From CAVYGM01 sp963768025 (GTDB lineage: Bacteria; Bacteroidota; Bacteroidia; Cytophagales; Spirosomataceae), in NCBI GenBank assembly GCA_963768025.1, contig CAVYGM010000011.1:310001-374000 (forward strand): DNA of 64,000 nucleotides, read 5' to 3'. Below, piece by piece: positions 46,617-54,848 of the stretch (the stretch's first letter is position 1; the number at the start of each line of letters is the position of its first letter). A model generated the notes under the pieces. The model searched no databases and was not told the origin of the DNA. It saw nothing but the letters and a program-made list of their open reading frames with translations. A program made the position numbers and the translations under genes.

Positions 46617-47003
46617 ATGGAAGTTATCAACACAATTGGTAGAAGAAAAACCGCCGTGGCTCGTATCTACATGACTCCTGGAAAAGGGGAGATCAAGGTA
46701 AACGGCCGGGACTACAAAGAGTATTTCCCGTTTGAAGTACACCAAATCGTACTTCAGCAGCCGTTCGCTACCCTGAACGCCGGTCAGAGCTACGACATCA
46801 AGGTGAACGTACGCGGTGGAGGCATCACTGGGCAGGCAGAAGCGGCCCGGATGGCTATTTCCCGCGCCCTTGTAGAGTACAACGCCGAAAACCGTCCAGC
46901 TTTGAAGAAAGAAGGATTCCTGACGCGTGATCCCCGCATGGTAGAACGTAAGAAATACGGTCGCCGGAAGGCTCGCAGAAGATTCCAGTTCTCGAAGCGT
47001 TAA
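46617..47003 (+). CDS. rpsI: 30S ribosomal protein S9
   Basis: S9 contacts the P-site tRNA through its C-terminal tail. The 128-residue protein has NTIGRRKTAVARIYMTPGKGEIKVNGRDYKEYF, GGGITGQAEAARMAISRAL, and the basic end ERKKYGRRKARRRFQFSKR with the functionally important final lysine-arginine. It is the second gene of the rplM-rpsI pair. Confidence 0.97.
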   Translation: MEVINTIGRRKTAVARIYMTPGKGEIKVNGRDYKEYFPFEVHQIVLQQPFATLNAGQSYDIKVNVRGGGITGQAEAARMAISRALVEYNAENRPALKKEGFLTRDPRMVERKKYGRRKARRRFQFSKR

Positions 47004-47010
47004 TATCTGG

Positions 47011-47120
47011 CCAATGGCTATTGCTGATAGCTTTTTTAAAAATACGCAGACATCCTTGGTGCTTGTTCGTATTCTGGAAAAGCTAACAGCCGAAAGCTGA
47101 TAGCCAATAGCTAACAAATG
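47011..47120. repeat. AGC-rich dispersed repeat with a weak terminator, after rpsI
   Basis: The first part (47017-47037) forms a five-base stem (GCTAT / ATAGC) followed by TTTTTT and may terminate rplM-rpsI transcription. Words such as GCTGATAGC, CCAATAGC and GCTAACAGC recur through about 100 bases and resemble those at 41549-41585. Confidence 0.45.
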
Positions 47121-47201
47121 TCCAGACAGTACTTATCGTGCCCGATGTACTGTGCTGCGTAGCAATTTTAAAAAACTTATTTATCTCATTAATTATCAGA
47201 A

Positions 47202-48014
47202 ATGGCACAGATAGAATATAAAGACCTATTGGACGCCGGTGTGCATTTTGGCCACCTTACCCGTAAGTGGGATCCCCGGATGGCGCCGTACATTTTCATG
47301 GAAAAGAACGGCATTCACATCGTGGACCTTAACAAAACCCTCAGTTGCCTGGATCAGGCCGAGGCAGCTTTGAAACAGATCGTACGCTCCGGGCGCAAGA
47401 TCATGTTCGTGGCTACCAAAAAGCAGGCTCAGGAAATTGTGACCGAAGAAGCAAAGCGCCTCAAAATGCCCTACGTTACAGATCGTTGGCTGGGAGGAAT
47501 GCTCACGAATTTCGGAACCATTCGCAAATCGCTCAAAAAGTTGCAGGGCCTTGAAAAAATGCTCAAAGACGAAACCACGGTTAACAATATTGCGAAGCGC
47601 GAAAGGTTGATGCTCACCCGTGAGCAGGAAAAACTGAACAGAGTGTTAGGTGGTGTAGCTGACCTGACCCGACTGCCAGCGGCCCTGTTTATAGTGGACG
47701 TCAAACGTGAGCACATTGCCGTGTCGGAAGCAAAGCGCCTCGGTATTCCCGTGTTCGCTATTTGCGACACGAACTCAAATCCTGACCTGGTTGATTTCCC
47801 GATTCCGGGCAATGACGATGCTTACAAGTCAATCTCCCTCCTTACCCTGGCTATTGGCAAGGCAATCGAAGAAGGATTGATGGAGCGCAAGCAGGATAAG
47901 GACGACCAACGCCTGGCCGAAGAAGAAGAAGCCAAGCGCCAAAGTGACACGAAGGGCGAGGCAGAAGCCGAAGAAGCTCCCAGTGCAGTTGTAGAGGAAA
48001 GCGACGAGGACTAG
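47202..48014 (+). CDS. rpsB: 30S ribosomal protein S2
   Basis: S2 is a late-assembly small-subunit protein. The 270-residue protein begins QIEYKDLLDAGVHFGHLTRKW, contains RDLNKTLSCLDQAEAALK-type and VTDRWLGGMLTNF, and PAALFIVDVKREHIAVSEA, AICDTNSNPDLVDFPIPGNDD. It ends in an acidic, charged extension of about 35 residues (QDKDDQRLAEEEEAKRQ ... ESDED), longer than in E. coli but usual in this phylum. It precedes tsf, the standard order. Confidence 0.96.
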   Translation: MAQIEYKDLLDAGVHFGHLTRKWDPRMAPYIFMEKNGIHIVDLNKTLSCLDQAEAALKQIVRSGRKIMFVATKKQAQEIVTEEAKRLKMPYVTDRWLGGMLTNFGTIRKSLKKLQGLEKMLKDETTVNNIAKRERLMLTREQEKLNRVLGGVADLTRLPAALFIVDVKREHIAVSEAKRLGIPVFAICDTNSNPDLVDFPIPGNDDAYKSISLLTLAIGKAIEEGLMERKQDKDDQRLAEEEEAKRQSDTKGEAEAEEAPSAVVEESDED

Positions 48015-48076
48015 GCCTACCCAGTGGCGTACGGTTTAGACACTACCTATTCATAGTACAATCTGAATATAGATGA

Positions 48077-48106
48077 GTAGCCCGTAGCCTCCCCGCTATG
48101 GGCTAC
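48077..48106 (+). terminator. Hairpin between rpsB and tsf
   Basis: An 11-base stem with one G-U pair (GTAGCCCGTAG at 48077-48087, CTATGGGCTAC at 48096-48106) lies 62 bases after rpsB. A T-run is lacking, so it may attenuate rather than terminate. Confidence 0.4.
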
Positions 48107-48253
48107 TGTATTATTAAGAAGCTATTTGAATAGTTTTAGCACTTGCTAAGGCTACCTCATGCAGTTTCCAAAACCAGGGTAACATACGCCTGCGTACCTT
48201 TACCCGAAGTTCATTGACTAAAAAATAACATTCATTAATCGAACAAACAGATC

Positions 48254-49090
48254 ATGGCAATTACTGCGCAAGACGTAAACAAACTCCGCCAAATGACCGG
48301 TGCCGGCATGATGGACTGTAAAAAAGCCCTTACCGAAGCCGATGGCGATTTTGATAAAGCAGTGGATATTCTGCGGAAGCAGGGACAAAAAGTGGCCGCC
48401 AAGCGTGCTGACAATACTACTTCCGAAGGTACTGTGCTGATTAGCATCAGCGAGGACGGAACCTCGGGCAAGCTGGTCGCACTGGCCTGCGAAACCGAGC
48501 CTGTTTCTAATGTAGAGGATTTCAAAAACCTGGCTCAGACCATTCTGGATACGGCCGTAGCCACCAACGCACCCGACAAGGAAACCCTCCTGGCCACTCC
48601 GGCTGGCGATGGACGTTCTTTGAGCGAGCATATCATAGACCTGGTTGGAAAATTGGGCGAAAAGCTGGACGTAATAGCGTATGAAAGCCTGTCGGCGGAT
48701 GAAGTGGTATCTTACGTACACTCCAACGGAAAGCTTGGTGTTTTGGTAGGGTTTGAAGGAGCCGATGGCACCGACCTCACTGATCTGGGCAAAGATGTAG
48801 CTATGCAAATTGCAGCTATGAAACCCGTAGCCTTGGATAAGGATGGGGTTGATTCTGCCACTATCGAGCGTGAAATTGAAGTAGGAAAAGAGCAGGCCCG
48901 GACCGAAGGAAAGCCCGAAGCCATGCTAGAGAAGATTGCAATGGGTAAGCTCAATAAATTTTATCGTGACAACACTCTGCTGAACCAGGATTTTGTTAAA
49001 GATTCTTCGATTACGATTCGTCAGCTTTTGGAAAAAACAGCCAAGGGGCTTACCGTAAAAGGATTTAAGCGTGTTTCTATCGGTGCATAA
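48254..49090 (+). CDS. tsf: Elongation factor Ts
   Basis: EF-Ts recycles EF-Tu by exchanging GDP for GTP. The 278-residue protein has the conserved N-terminal KLRQMTGAGMMDCKKALTEADGDFDKAVDILRK, then two core subdomains (ACETEPVSNVEDF, VALVGFEG-type GVLVGFEG) and the C-terminal part MLEKIAMGKLNKFYRDNTLLNQDFVKD. It follows rpsB and ends before a strong terminator. Confidence 0.97.
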   Translation: MAITAQDVNKLRQMTGAGMMDCKKALTEADGDFDKAVDILRKQGQKVAAKRADNTTSEGTVLISISEDGTSGKLVALACETEPVSNVEDFKNLAQTILDTAVATNAPDKETLLATPAGDGRSLSEHIIDLVGKLGEKLDVIAYESLSADEVVSYVHSNGKLGVLVGFEGADGTDLTDLGKDVAMQIAAMKPVALDKDGVDSATIEREIEVGKEQARTEGKPEAMLEKIAMGKLNKFYRDNTLLNQDFVKDSSITIRQLLEKTAKGLTVKGFKRVSIGA

Positions 49091-49124
49091 TTGCCCGCCT
49101 TTGGATTAGAACAATTTTTACTGG

Positions 49125-49160
49125 AAAGCCCCGTGTTTTATTATGCGGGGCTTTTTTTGT
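49125..49160 (+). terminator. Terminator after tsf
   Basis: A nine-base perfect stem (AAAGCCCCG at 49125-49133, CGGGGCTTT at 49146-49154) is followed by a T-run, 34 bases after the tsf stop. Confidence 0.88.
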
Positions 49161-49224
49161 TACTTAGATTAGTTTCTAGCCCCCGAGCTAATAAAAAACC
49201 TCCTTTCAGTTACTTCTCTTCGTT

Positions 49225-49857
49225 ATGGTAGTCAAAAAAACCAAAGACAAAACCTACAACGTGTATACCGACGAAGAACTCGTTCAGCTATTCATTAGTA
49301 CGCAACGAAACCATTTCTTTGAAGAACTATATAAACGGTATTCGGATAAAGTATATCGGAAATGTCTGTCTTTCGTGAAGGATTCGGCCAAAGCCGAAGA
49401 TTTTACCCACGATATTTTTTTAAAAGTTATCCTGAAACTGAGTACGTTCAAAGAAACCGCACGATTTTCTACCTGGCTGTATTCCATTACGTATAATTAC
49501 TGTATGGATCAGCTCAGGATTAACAAAAAGCGGAAAGAAGTATATCAGGACGAAGAACTTGAGGTTCCGGACGATACGGATTTGAACCAGGTATTTGAAG
49601 AGCCGGACATTGAGTCAAAGCGCCTGCATCAGGCAATGGATCAGCTTCAGACCGAAGAGCAGAGCATCTTAATGATGAAATATCAGGACGAACTCAGCAT
49701 CAGAGAAATAGCCGACATATTCCGTATTACGGAAAGTGCGGTCAAAATGCGACTCCTCCGCACGCGGGAGAAGCTCAGAAGCAGGTACCTGGAAACCATC
49801 GTGTTTTGGGGGATTCTATTCGCCAAGCTATTGGAATTAATCAAACATTTCAAATAA
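49225..49857 (+). CDS. ECF-type RNA polymerase sigma factor with a hydrophobic C-terminal extension
   Basis: The 210-residue protein has sigma region 2 at about residues 38-105 (RYSDKVYRKCLSFVKDSAKAEDFTHDIF, ARFSTWLYSITYNYCMDQLR) and region 4 at about 140-185 (EEQSILMMKYQDELSIREIADIFRITESAVKMRLLRTREKL). After region 4 there are about 25 further residues of which most are hydrophobic (ETIVFWGILFAKLLELIKHFK), unusual for a cytosolic sigma factor and possibly a membrane-contacting helix. A 61-residue gene starts 5 bases after its stop, and a membrane-channel cassette follows, so it may control envelope or osmotic stress. Confidence 0.88.
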   Translation: MVVKKTKDKTYNVYTDEELVQLFISTQRNHFFEELYKRYSDKVYRKCLSFVKDSAKAEDFTHDIFLKVILKLSTFKETARFSTWLYSITYNYCMDQLRINKKRKEVYQDEELEVPDDTDLNQVFEEPDIESKRLHQAMDQLQTEEQSILMMKYQDELSIREIADIFRITESAVKMRLLRTREKLRSRYLETIVFWGILFAKLLELIKHFK

Positions 49858-49862
49858 CGACT

Positions 49863-50048
49863 ATGAATAACGATATCTTCAAAAGCCTTGAACCGGACGA
49901 ACCAGTACCCGACTATCTTAAAGAGGCCCTCGTGTCAGAAATTGATTTCATACGCGATGCCTTTCGAATCGTGGCACTTTACACCGATGGTTTGTTCAGC
50001 ACGGCACTCCTGTGTCTTTCAGAAGCAAGCAAATTAGAAAAACCCTAG
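49863..50048 (+). CDS. Small protein next to the sigma factor (61 residues)
   Basis: The ATG at 49863 starts 5 bases after the sigma factor stop. The protein is acidic at its N-terminus (NNDIFKSLEPDEPVPDYLKEALVSEIDFIRDAFRI) and hydrophobic near the end (LYTDGLFSTALLCLSE). It has no clear transmembrane segment. Its position, size and apparent conservation of the SEIDFIRD segment make it a candidate regulator, perhaps a tiny anti-sigma or anti-sigma-like peptide; no known domain is seen. It runs into the channel gene after 6 bases. Confidence 0.6.
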   Translation: MNNDIFKSLEPDEPVPDYLKEALVSEIDFIRDAFRIVALYTDGLFSTALLCLSEASKLEKP

Positions 50049-50054
50049 CTAACT

Positions 50055-50897
50055 ATGCAAACCCTCCCTAACATTACCGAAATTCTAATCAATACCTTCA
50101 ATACATTGATTAGCCAGTTTGTTGATTTTGTACCCCGTCTGATGGGCTGCCTCGTTATTCTGATTATCGGCTATCTCGTTGCCAAAGGAGTGTCTGTTTT
50201 GGTGAAGAAGGTATTGGGACAGGTAGGATTTGACCGGATTGGCGAAAAATTGAATGAAATAAGCCTTATCAAGCAACTCAAAACGGAGATCAAGCTTAGT
50301 GAGATCGTTTCGAAGGTACTCTACTATTTTATTTTGCTGATATTCCTGACCGCTGCCACTGAAACCCTCGGCGTAAACGCCATCACTAGCATGGTACTTT
50401 CTCTGGTCAACTTCATCCCCAAGCTTATTGCGGCAGCCATTATGCTTCAGGTCGGTATCATGGTGTCAGATGTCATCAAAGGGGCGGTAATAGCAATGTG
50501 CAAATCGTTCAATATTCCATCGGCCAAGCTAATCGGAAGTATTGTGTTTGTATTTTTCCTGGTTATCACGTTTATCAGTTCCTTGGGACAAATCGGCATC
50601 GAAACCACCCTGCTGGAATCAAGCTTCAACCTCATAATAGGTGGAATAGTAGGGGCATTTGCGCTGGGCTACGGCATAGCTTCCCGCGACGTACTGGCCA
50701 ACATGATCTCATCCATGTATAGCCGAGGCAAATACAAAGAAGGCCAGGTGGTAAAGGTGGACGATGTAAGAGGTACCATTACCAAGATCGACACAGTATC
50801 GGTAACTATCCAAAGCGAAGAGGCTATCATCGTGCTTCCATTGCAGCTCTTCCAATCAAAAAAAGTTGAAATATTTAGTGACTTCTCCTCCAATTAA
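50055..50897 (+). CDS. MscS-like small-conductance mechanosensitive channel family protein
   Basis: The 280-residue protein has an N-terminal segment with several hydrophobic helices (FVPRLMGCLVILIIGYLVAKGVSVL, VLYYFILLIFLTAATETLG, FIPKLIAAAIMLQVGIMVSDV, FFLVITFISSLGQ) and a glycine-rich pore-like helix (NLIIGGIVGAFALGYGIASRD). A short MscS-type beta domain follows (YKEGQVVKVDDVRGTITKIDTVSVTIQSEEAIIVLP). The N-terminal part corresponds to the conserved TM helix repeat family. It likely opens on membrane tension. It is 6 bases after the small sigma partner gene. Confidence 0.82.
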   Translation: MQTLPNITEILINTFNTLISQFVDFVPRLMGCLVILIIGYLVAKGVSVLVKKVLGQVGFDRIGEKLNEISLIKQLKTEIKLSEIVSKVLYYFILLIFLTAATETLGVNAITSMVLSLVNFIPKLIAAAIMLQVGIMVSDVIKGAVIAMCKSFNIPSAKLIGSIVFVFFLVITFISSLGQIGIETTLLESSFNLIIGGIVGAFALGYGIASRDVLANMISSMYSRGKYKEGQVVKVDDVRGTITKIDTVSVTIQSEEAIIVLPLQLFQSKKVEIFSDFSSN

Positions 50898-50909
50898 CCC
50901 ACTCATCTG

Positions 50910-51800
50910 ATGAACAAGTTTTTGATCCTTGCACTCCTGCTGGGTTCCTCCGCAGCTTTTGCCCAGTCCATACCCACAGATACCACCGGAATGCCAAAAG
51001 ACACCTCGTATTGGAAAAAGAAAACCGAGTTTGGGGCCAACCTGAACCAGGGTACCTTTAGCTCCAACTGGACGGGCGGGGCCGTAAGCTCCATCGCTTT
51101 CGGGGTGTTCGTAAACGCGTTGGGCGAATACAAAAAAGAAAAGAATAGCTGGCGCAACGATTTCCAGGCTCAGTACGGGGTAGTCAGGAACAAAGGTCAG
51201 CAAAGTCGTAAAAGTGTCGATCGAATCTTTTTTGATACCAAATATGGTCATCAGTTCAGCAAACAGTGGTCATTTATAGTCAATGCAAATTTTCTCTCCC
51301 AATTTTCGGCGGGGTACGAATACCGGGAGACTTCTACAGACGAGATTGAGAGATTTAAAGTTTCGGGTTTTTTCTCACCTGCCTACGTTACCGAAGCGGT
51401 TGGTTTGGAATATAAACCCGTGCCCTACTTTTTCATAAGCTTTTCACCAGGTGCCATCCGTCAGACAATCGTGGCGGATAAGGATTTGTACAAAACATTC
51501 CCAAAGAATTACGGAGTCCCGATCGGACAACGAGTAAGGACAGAAGTAGCGCTCCTTCAACTGGTGGCTAACTTTGATAAAGAAATCGCGGAGAATTTGA
51601 ATCTCAAATTCAGGTACCTAATGTTTGCCAACTACAAAAACCTGGGTGTCATTGACAACCGCCTCGATGCCATGCTTACGGCCAAAATCAATACGTACTG
51701 GAACGTAAACCTCGGCCTGATTATGGTCTATGACGAAGATCAGAGCACCAAGATTCAGCTGGCCCAGTCCTTGGCCATCGGCTTTTTATATACGTTCTAA
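50910..51800 (+). CDS. DUF3078 domain-containing outer-membrane protein
   Basis: The 296-residue protein has a signal peptide (ending SAAFAQ) and a barrel-like sequence of alternating strands. The DUF3078 signature is clear in TEFGANLNQGTFSSNWTGGAVSSIAFGVFVNALGEYKKEKNSWRN and in the RNKGQQSRKSVDRIFFDTKYGHQ block. DUF3078 proteins are outer-membrane proteins of unknown role, frequent in Bacteroidota. It starts 12 bases after the MscS-like gene and belongs to the same transcript. Confidence 0.9.
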   Translation: MNKFLILALLLGSSAAFAQSIPTDTTGMPKDTSYWKKKTEFGANLNQGTFSSNWTGGAVSSIAFGVFVNALGEYKKEKNSWRNDFQAQYGVVRNKGQQSRKSVDRIFFDTKYGHQFSKQWSFIVNANFLSQFSAGYEYRETSTDEIERFKVSGFFSPAYVTEAVGLEYKPVPYFFISFSPGAIRQTIVADKDLYKTFPKNYGVPIGQRVRTEVALLQLVANFDKEIAENLNLKFRYLMFANYKNLGVIDNRLDAMLTAKINTYWNVNLGLIMVYDEDQSTKIQLAQSLAIGFLYTF

Positions 51801-51837
51801 TCGAAACCTTTTTTTAACCTAACCTAGTCAATTCACC

Positions 51838-52158
51838 ATGCTCAAAGAATTTAAAACTTTTGTTGCCCAAGGCAATGTCCTGGATCTGGCCGTCGGCGTG
51901 ATCATCGGCGCGGCGTTTGGTAAAATCACCACCTCACTGGTAGAAGACATACTGAATCCTATTTTGGGCCTGGTGATCGGGGGCGTCAATTTTCAGGAGC
52001 TCAAAATTGTACTAAAAGAAGCCGTAGGAGAAACACCGGAAGTAGCGATCATGTACGGTAACTTTATCCAGACAATCATCCAGTTCCTTCTCATAGCCCT
52101 GGTTATTTTTATTATTGTTCGGTATGCCAACAGATTGAAAGCGGAAGAAGGAAAATAA
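51838..52158 (+). CDS. mscL: Large-conductance mechanosensitive channel MscL, short form
   Basis: MscL releases small solutes when membrane tension is extreme. The 106-residue protein starts LKEFKTFVAQGNVLDLAVGVIIGAAFGKITTSLVEDILNP (the pore helix with its constriction) and ends in the second helix FIQTIIQFLLIALVIFIIVRYANRLKAEEGK. Residues of the usual C-terminal cytoplasmic helical bundle are missing: E. coli MscL has 136 residues. It is the last gene of the sigma-channel cassette and is followed by a terminator. Confidence 0.93.
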   Translation: MLKEFKTFVAQGNVLDLAVGVIIGAAFGKITTSLVEDILNPILGLVIGGVNFQELKIVLKEAVGETPEVAIMYGNFIQTIIQFLLIALVIFIIVRYANRLKAEEGK

Positions 52159-52189
52159 TGAGACTTTGAATTTGGACTATTGCAAGATG

Positions 52190-52220
52190 AAGGGGGTGGG
52201 AATTAACCACTCCCTTTTTT
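52190..52220 (+). terminator. Terminator after mscL
   Basis: A stem (AAGGGGGTGG with CCACTCCCTT, one mismatch) closes on a short A/T-rich loop and is followed by TTTTTT. Confidence 0.65.
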
Positions 52221-52231
52221 GATATGCGTCA

Positions 52232-52259
52232 TTTGATAAAAAGAACAGCCTTATATTTG
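52232..52259 (+). promoter_or_regulatory. Bacteroidota promoter for the murD-ftsZ cluster
   Basis: TATATTTG (52252-52259) is a perfect TAnnTTTG element, with TTTG at 52232-52235 as the -33 element at a spacing of 16 bases. It lies 53 bases before murD, just after the mscL terminator. Confidence 0.65.
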
Positions 52260-52312
52260 CAATAGAGCCCTACTTTCATCGAAATTTACGTGGAAATACC
52301 CTATTTTAAGGC

Positions 52313-53672
52313 ATGACGTCATCAACAGCAAAAAAACTTGTAATTCTGGGAGGTGGAGAAAGCGGCGTTGGCGCGGCTCTGCTGGGTAAGTCTAAGGGAT
52401 TTGATGTTTTTTTGTCTGATCAAGGGATCTTACAGAAAGCCTATCGGGATATTCTGGTAGAAAACGAGATTCGTTTTGAGGAAGGCGGACATACCGAGGG
52501 CCTTATTTTCTCGGCAGATGAAGTCGTGAAGAGCCCTGGTATTCCCGACAAGGTCCCGATTGTGAAAGAACTTTACCGGCGGGGCGTTCCGGTTATCTCT
52601 GAACTGGAACTGGCTGCCCGCTATACGAATGCCCGGCTGGTAGCTATCACGGGAAGCAACGGCAAAACCACCACTACCTTACTCATTTACCACCTTCTCA
52701 AAGAAGCCGGGCTCTCGGTGGGGTTAGCCGGGAACGTAGGCGATAGCTTTGCCAAACAAGTCATCGCCGACCAGAAAGATAGCTACGTACTCGAAATTAG
52801 CAGCTTCCAGTTGGATAATATGTACCGCTTCCATGCCAATGTAGCGGTTTTGCTCAACATCACCCCCGACCACCTGGATCGCTACGACTACGACTTTCAA
52901 AAGTATGTACAGTCCAAATTCAGGATAATACAAAATCAAACCGAGGCGGATGATTTCATCTATTTTGCGGAGAGTGAAGCCCTTGTTGGTGAACTGGCTA
53001 CCCGGGAGTCTGGCTGCTCAAAAATGGCCTATTTTCCTGAGCCACAAGGTACCCCAAGGGGGCTACCTGGAAGATGACATATTAAAAGTAGCAAGCCACG
53101 GAAGCGAATTTTCCATCGCTGTGAGTGAGTTGCCCTTGAAAGGCCCTCACAATGCGATCAATGCCATGGCGGCTATCCTGGTGGCACAGGCGGTGGGCCT
53201 CACCAACGATCAAATCCGGTCGGGGCTGCTCTCGTTTGTTAATGCTCCTCATCGCCTCGAGTCGGTGGCTATTCTGGATGGGGTAGAGTTTGTCAATGAC
53301 TCCAAAGCAACCAATGTGGATTCGGTGTATTATGCGTTGGGGAGTTTTGACCGCCCGATCGTGCTGATTGCCGGTGGGGTGGACAAAGGCAACGATTATT
53401 CGCAAATAGAGGCGCTCGTGCGGGAAAAAGTAAAGGGGATTATTGCTCTGGGCACGGATACCACTAAGCTCACCGACTACTTTAAAGATATAGTCCCCCA
53501 AATGTACACTACCCAAAGCCTGCCTGATGCCTTGCAAACTGCTCGCTCCTGGACTCAGCCCAACGACGTAGTGCTGCTATCGCCAGCTTGTGCCAGCTTT
53601 GATTTGTTCAAAAACTACATGGATCGGGGAGATCAGTTCAGGGAAAAGGTCATGAATCTTGTCAAGAGCTAA
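52313..53672 (+). CDS. murD: UDP-N-acetylmuramoyl-L-alanine--D-glutamate ligase (one frame break)
   Basis: MurD adds D-glutamate to the cell wall precursor using ATP. It has the N-terminal GGGESGVGAAL (uridine nucleotide domain), the ATP-binding ITGSNGKTTTT (112-121), the ISSFQLDNMYRF and NITPDHLDRYD elements of the ligase family, and the C-terminal EFVNDSKATNVDSVYYAL. The frame breaks in a T4 run at 53032-53035; removing one T joins the N-terminal part to the downstream frame (FLSHKVPQGGYLEDD) and gives 453 codons. It opens the second half of the division and cell wall cluster; 13 bases separate it from ftsW. Confidence 0.93.
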
Positions 53673-53685
53673 CATAGGTACCAGC

Positions 53686-54843
53686 ATGGAAACAATACAA
53701 AGATTTAGTGAGGTAACGCAGGCCTGGTTTGTCAGGAACCTCAAAGGCGATCCGTGGCTCTGGGGAGTAGCGGTTTTTTTGTTGGGGAGTGGCGTTCTGG
53801 TCTCGTATAGTGCAGGGGTGAGGGAAGCGTATATGCTCCACGAGGGAGATACAGAAGTCTTACTTTACAAGCAGATCCAGTCGGTGGCCCTGGCCTTTGC
53901 CGTGATGTACTTCATCCACCGGTTGCCTTACACTAAGTTCGTCATTTTCTCCCGTCTGGGTGTTTGGCTTTCGGTTATATTGCTTCTGTTCACTTTCTAC
54001 AAAGGCATTGGAGTAAGCATAAATGATGCCTCCCGCTGGGTGATGATCCCCGTAATAAAGCAGCGTTTCCAGCCATCAGAATTGGCTAAAATCGCGTTAA
54101 TCGCCCATTTAGCCCTTGTGCTGGCACGCCGATTTAAACGAGGTTGGAATACCTTGGAATCATTAGTCGAGCCCCTCTTTATGATTGCACTGGTTTGTGC
54201 CTTAATCTATACGTCTAATGTTTCTACTGCTGCCATTCTAGGGGCGGCCTGTTTTATGATGCTATACGTAGGCAAAGTGCCCATTAGGTATCTACTGATC
54301 ACAGTCGTAGCTTTTCTTATTTTCTCAAGCCTCCTATATCTACTTCAACTAGGACAACGCGAGGGCACGGCGAAAAGTCGAATTGAGCGGTTTATGGGCA
54401 AAGGTGAGATGGAACCCCAGCCCAAAAATGCCTTTATCGCTATGGCGCGTGGGGGAATAATGGGCAAAGGTGTGGCGAAAAGTCGGCAACGGCGGTACCT
54501 GGCCCATAGCAACAGCGACTACGTATTTGCAATTATTGTGGAAGAATACGGTACCATCGGTGCCATTGTGGTCATTGCCACTTTCCTGTTGCTACTTTAT
54601 CGGGGTATGAAAGCCATCGAAAAGCCTAAAAGGCCTTACGGTGGTTTACTGTCTGCCGGTCTTACTTTCATCATAGTCTTCCAGGCATTTGTAACCATGG
54701 CTGTTACCGTAGGAGTTCTGCCGGTTACGGGTCAGCCTCTGCCGTTTCTGAGCAAAGGCGGGATGTCCATGCTCTTTACCGGAGTAGCTATGGGAATTAT
54801 CCTGAGCGTTAGCCGGGGAGAACTAGAAGAAAAGTCAATTTGA
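53686..54843 (+). CDS. ftsW: Cell division protein FtsW (lipid II polymerase family)
   Basis: FtsW belongs to the SEDS glycosyltransferases that polymerise peptidoglycan at the division site. The 385-residue protein from ATG 53686 (a longer open frame overlaps murD and is rejected) has about ten helices and the family sequence WVMIPVIKQRFQPSELAKIALIAHLA, the FIVVEEYGTIGA-type FAIIVEEYGTIGA and the C-terminal TGQPLPFLSKGGMSMLFTG. It lies between murD and murG, as usual. Its stop overlaps the murG start region. Confidence 0.92.
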   Translation: METIQRFSEVTQAWFVRNLKGDPWLWGVAVFLLGSGVLVSYSAGVREAYMLHEGDTEVLLYKQIQSVALAFAVMYFIHRLPYTKFVIFSRLGVWLSVILLLFTFYKGIGVSINDASRWVMIPVIKQRFQPSELAKIALIAHLALVLARRFKRGWNTLESLVEPLFMIALVCALIYTSNVSTAAILGAACFMMLYVGKVPIRYLLITVVAFLIFSSLLYLLQLGQREGTAKSRIERFMGKGEMEPQPKNAFIAMARGGIMGKGVAKSRQRRYLAHSNSDYVFAIIVEEYGTIGAIVVIATFLLLLYRGMKAIEKPKRPYGGLLSAGLTFIIVFQAFVTMAVTVGVLPVTGQPLPFLSKGGMSMLFTGVAMGIILSVSRGELEEKSI

Positions 54844-54848
54844 AAAGC

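Noticed and set aside
46611..47117. Minus-strand frame of 168 codons over rpsI
   Set aside because: It is antisense to the well-supported rpsI and shows no domain.
53032..53035. Programmed frameshift in murD
   Set aside because: There is no slippery heptamer with a following structure, and the same type of +1 insertion breaks seven unrelated genes.
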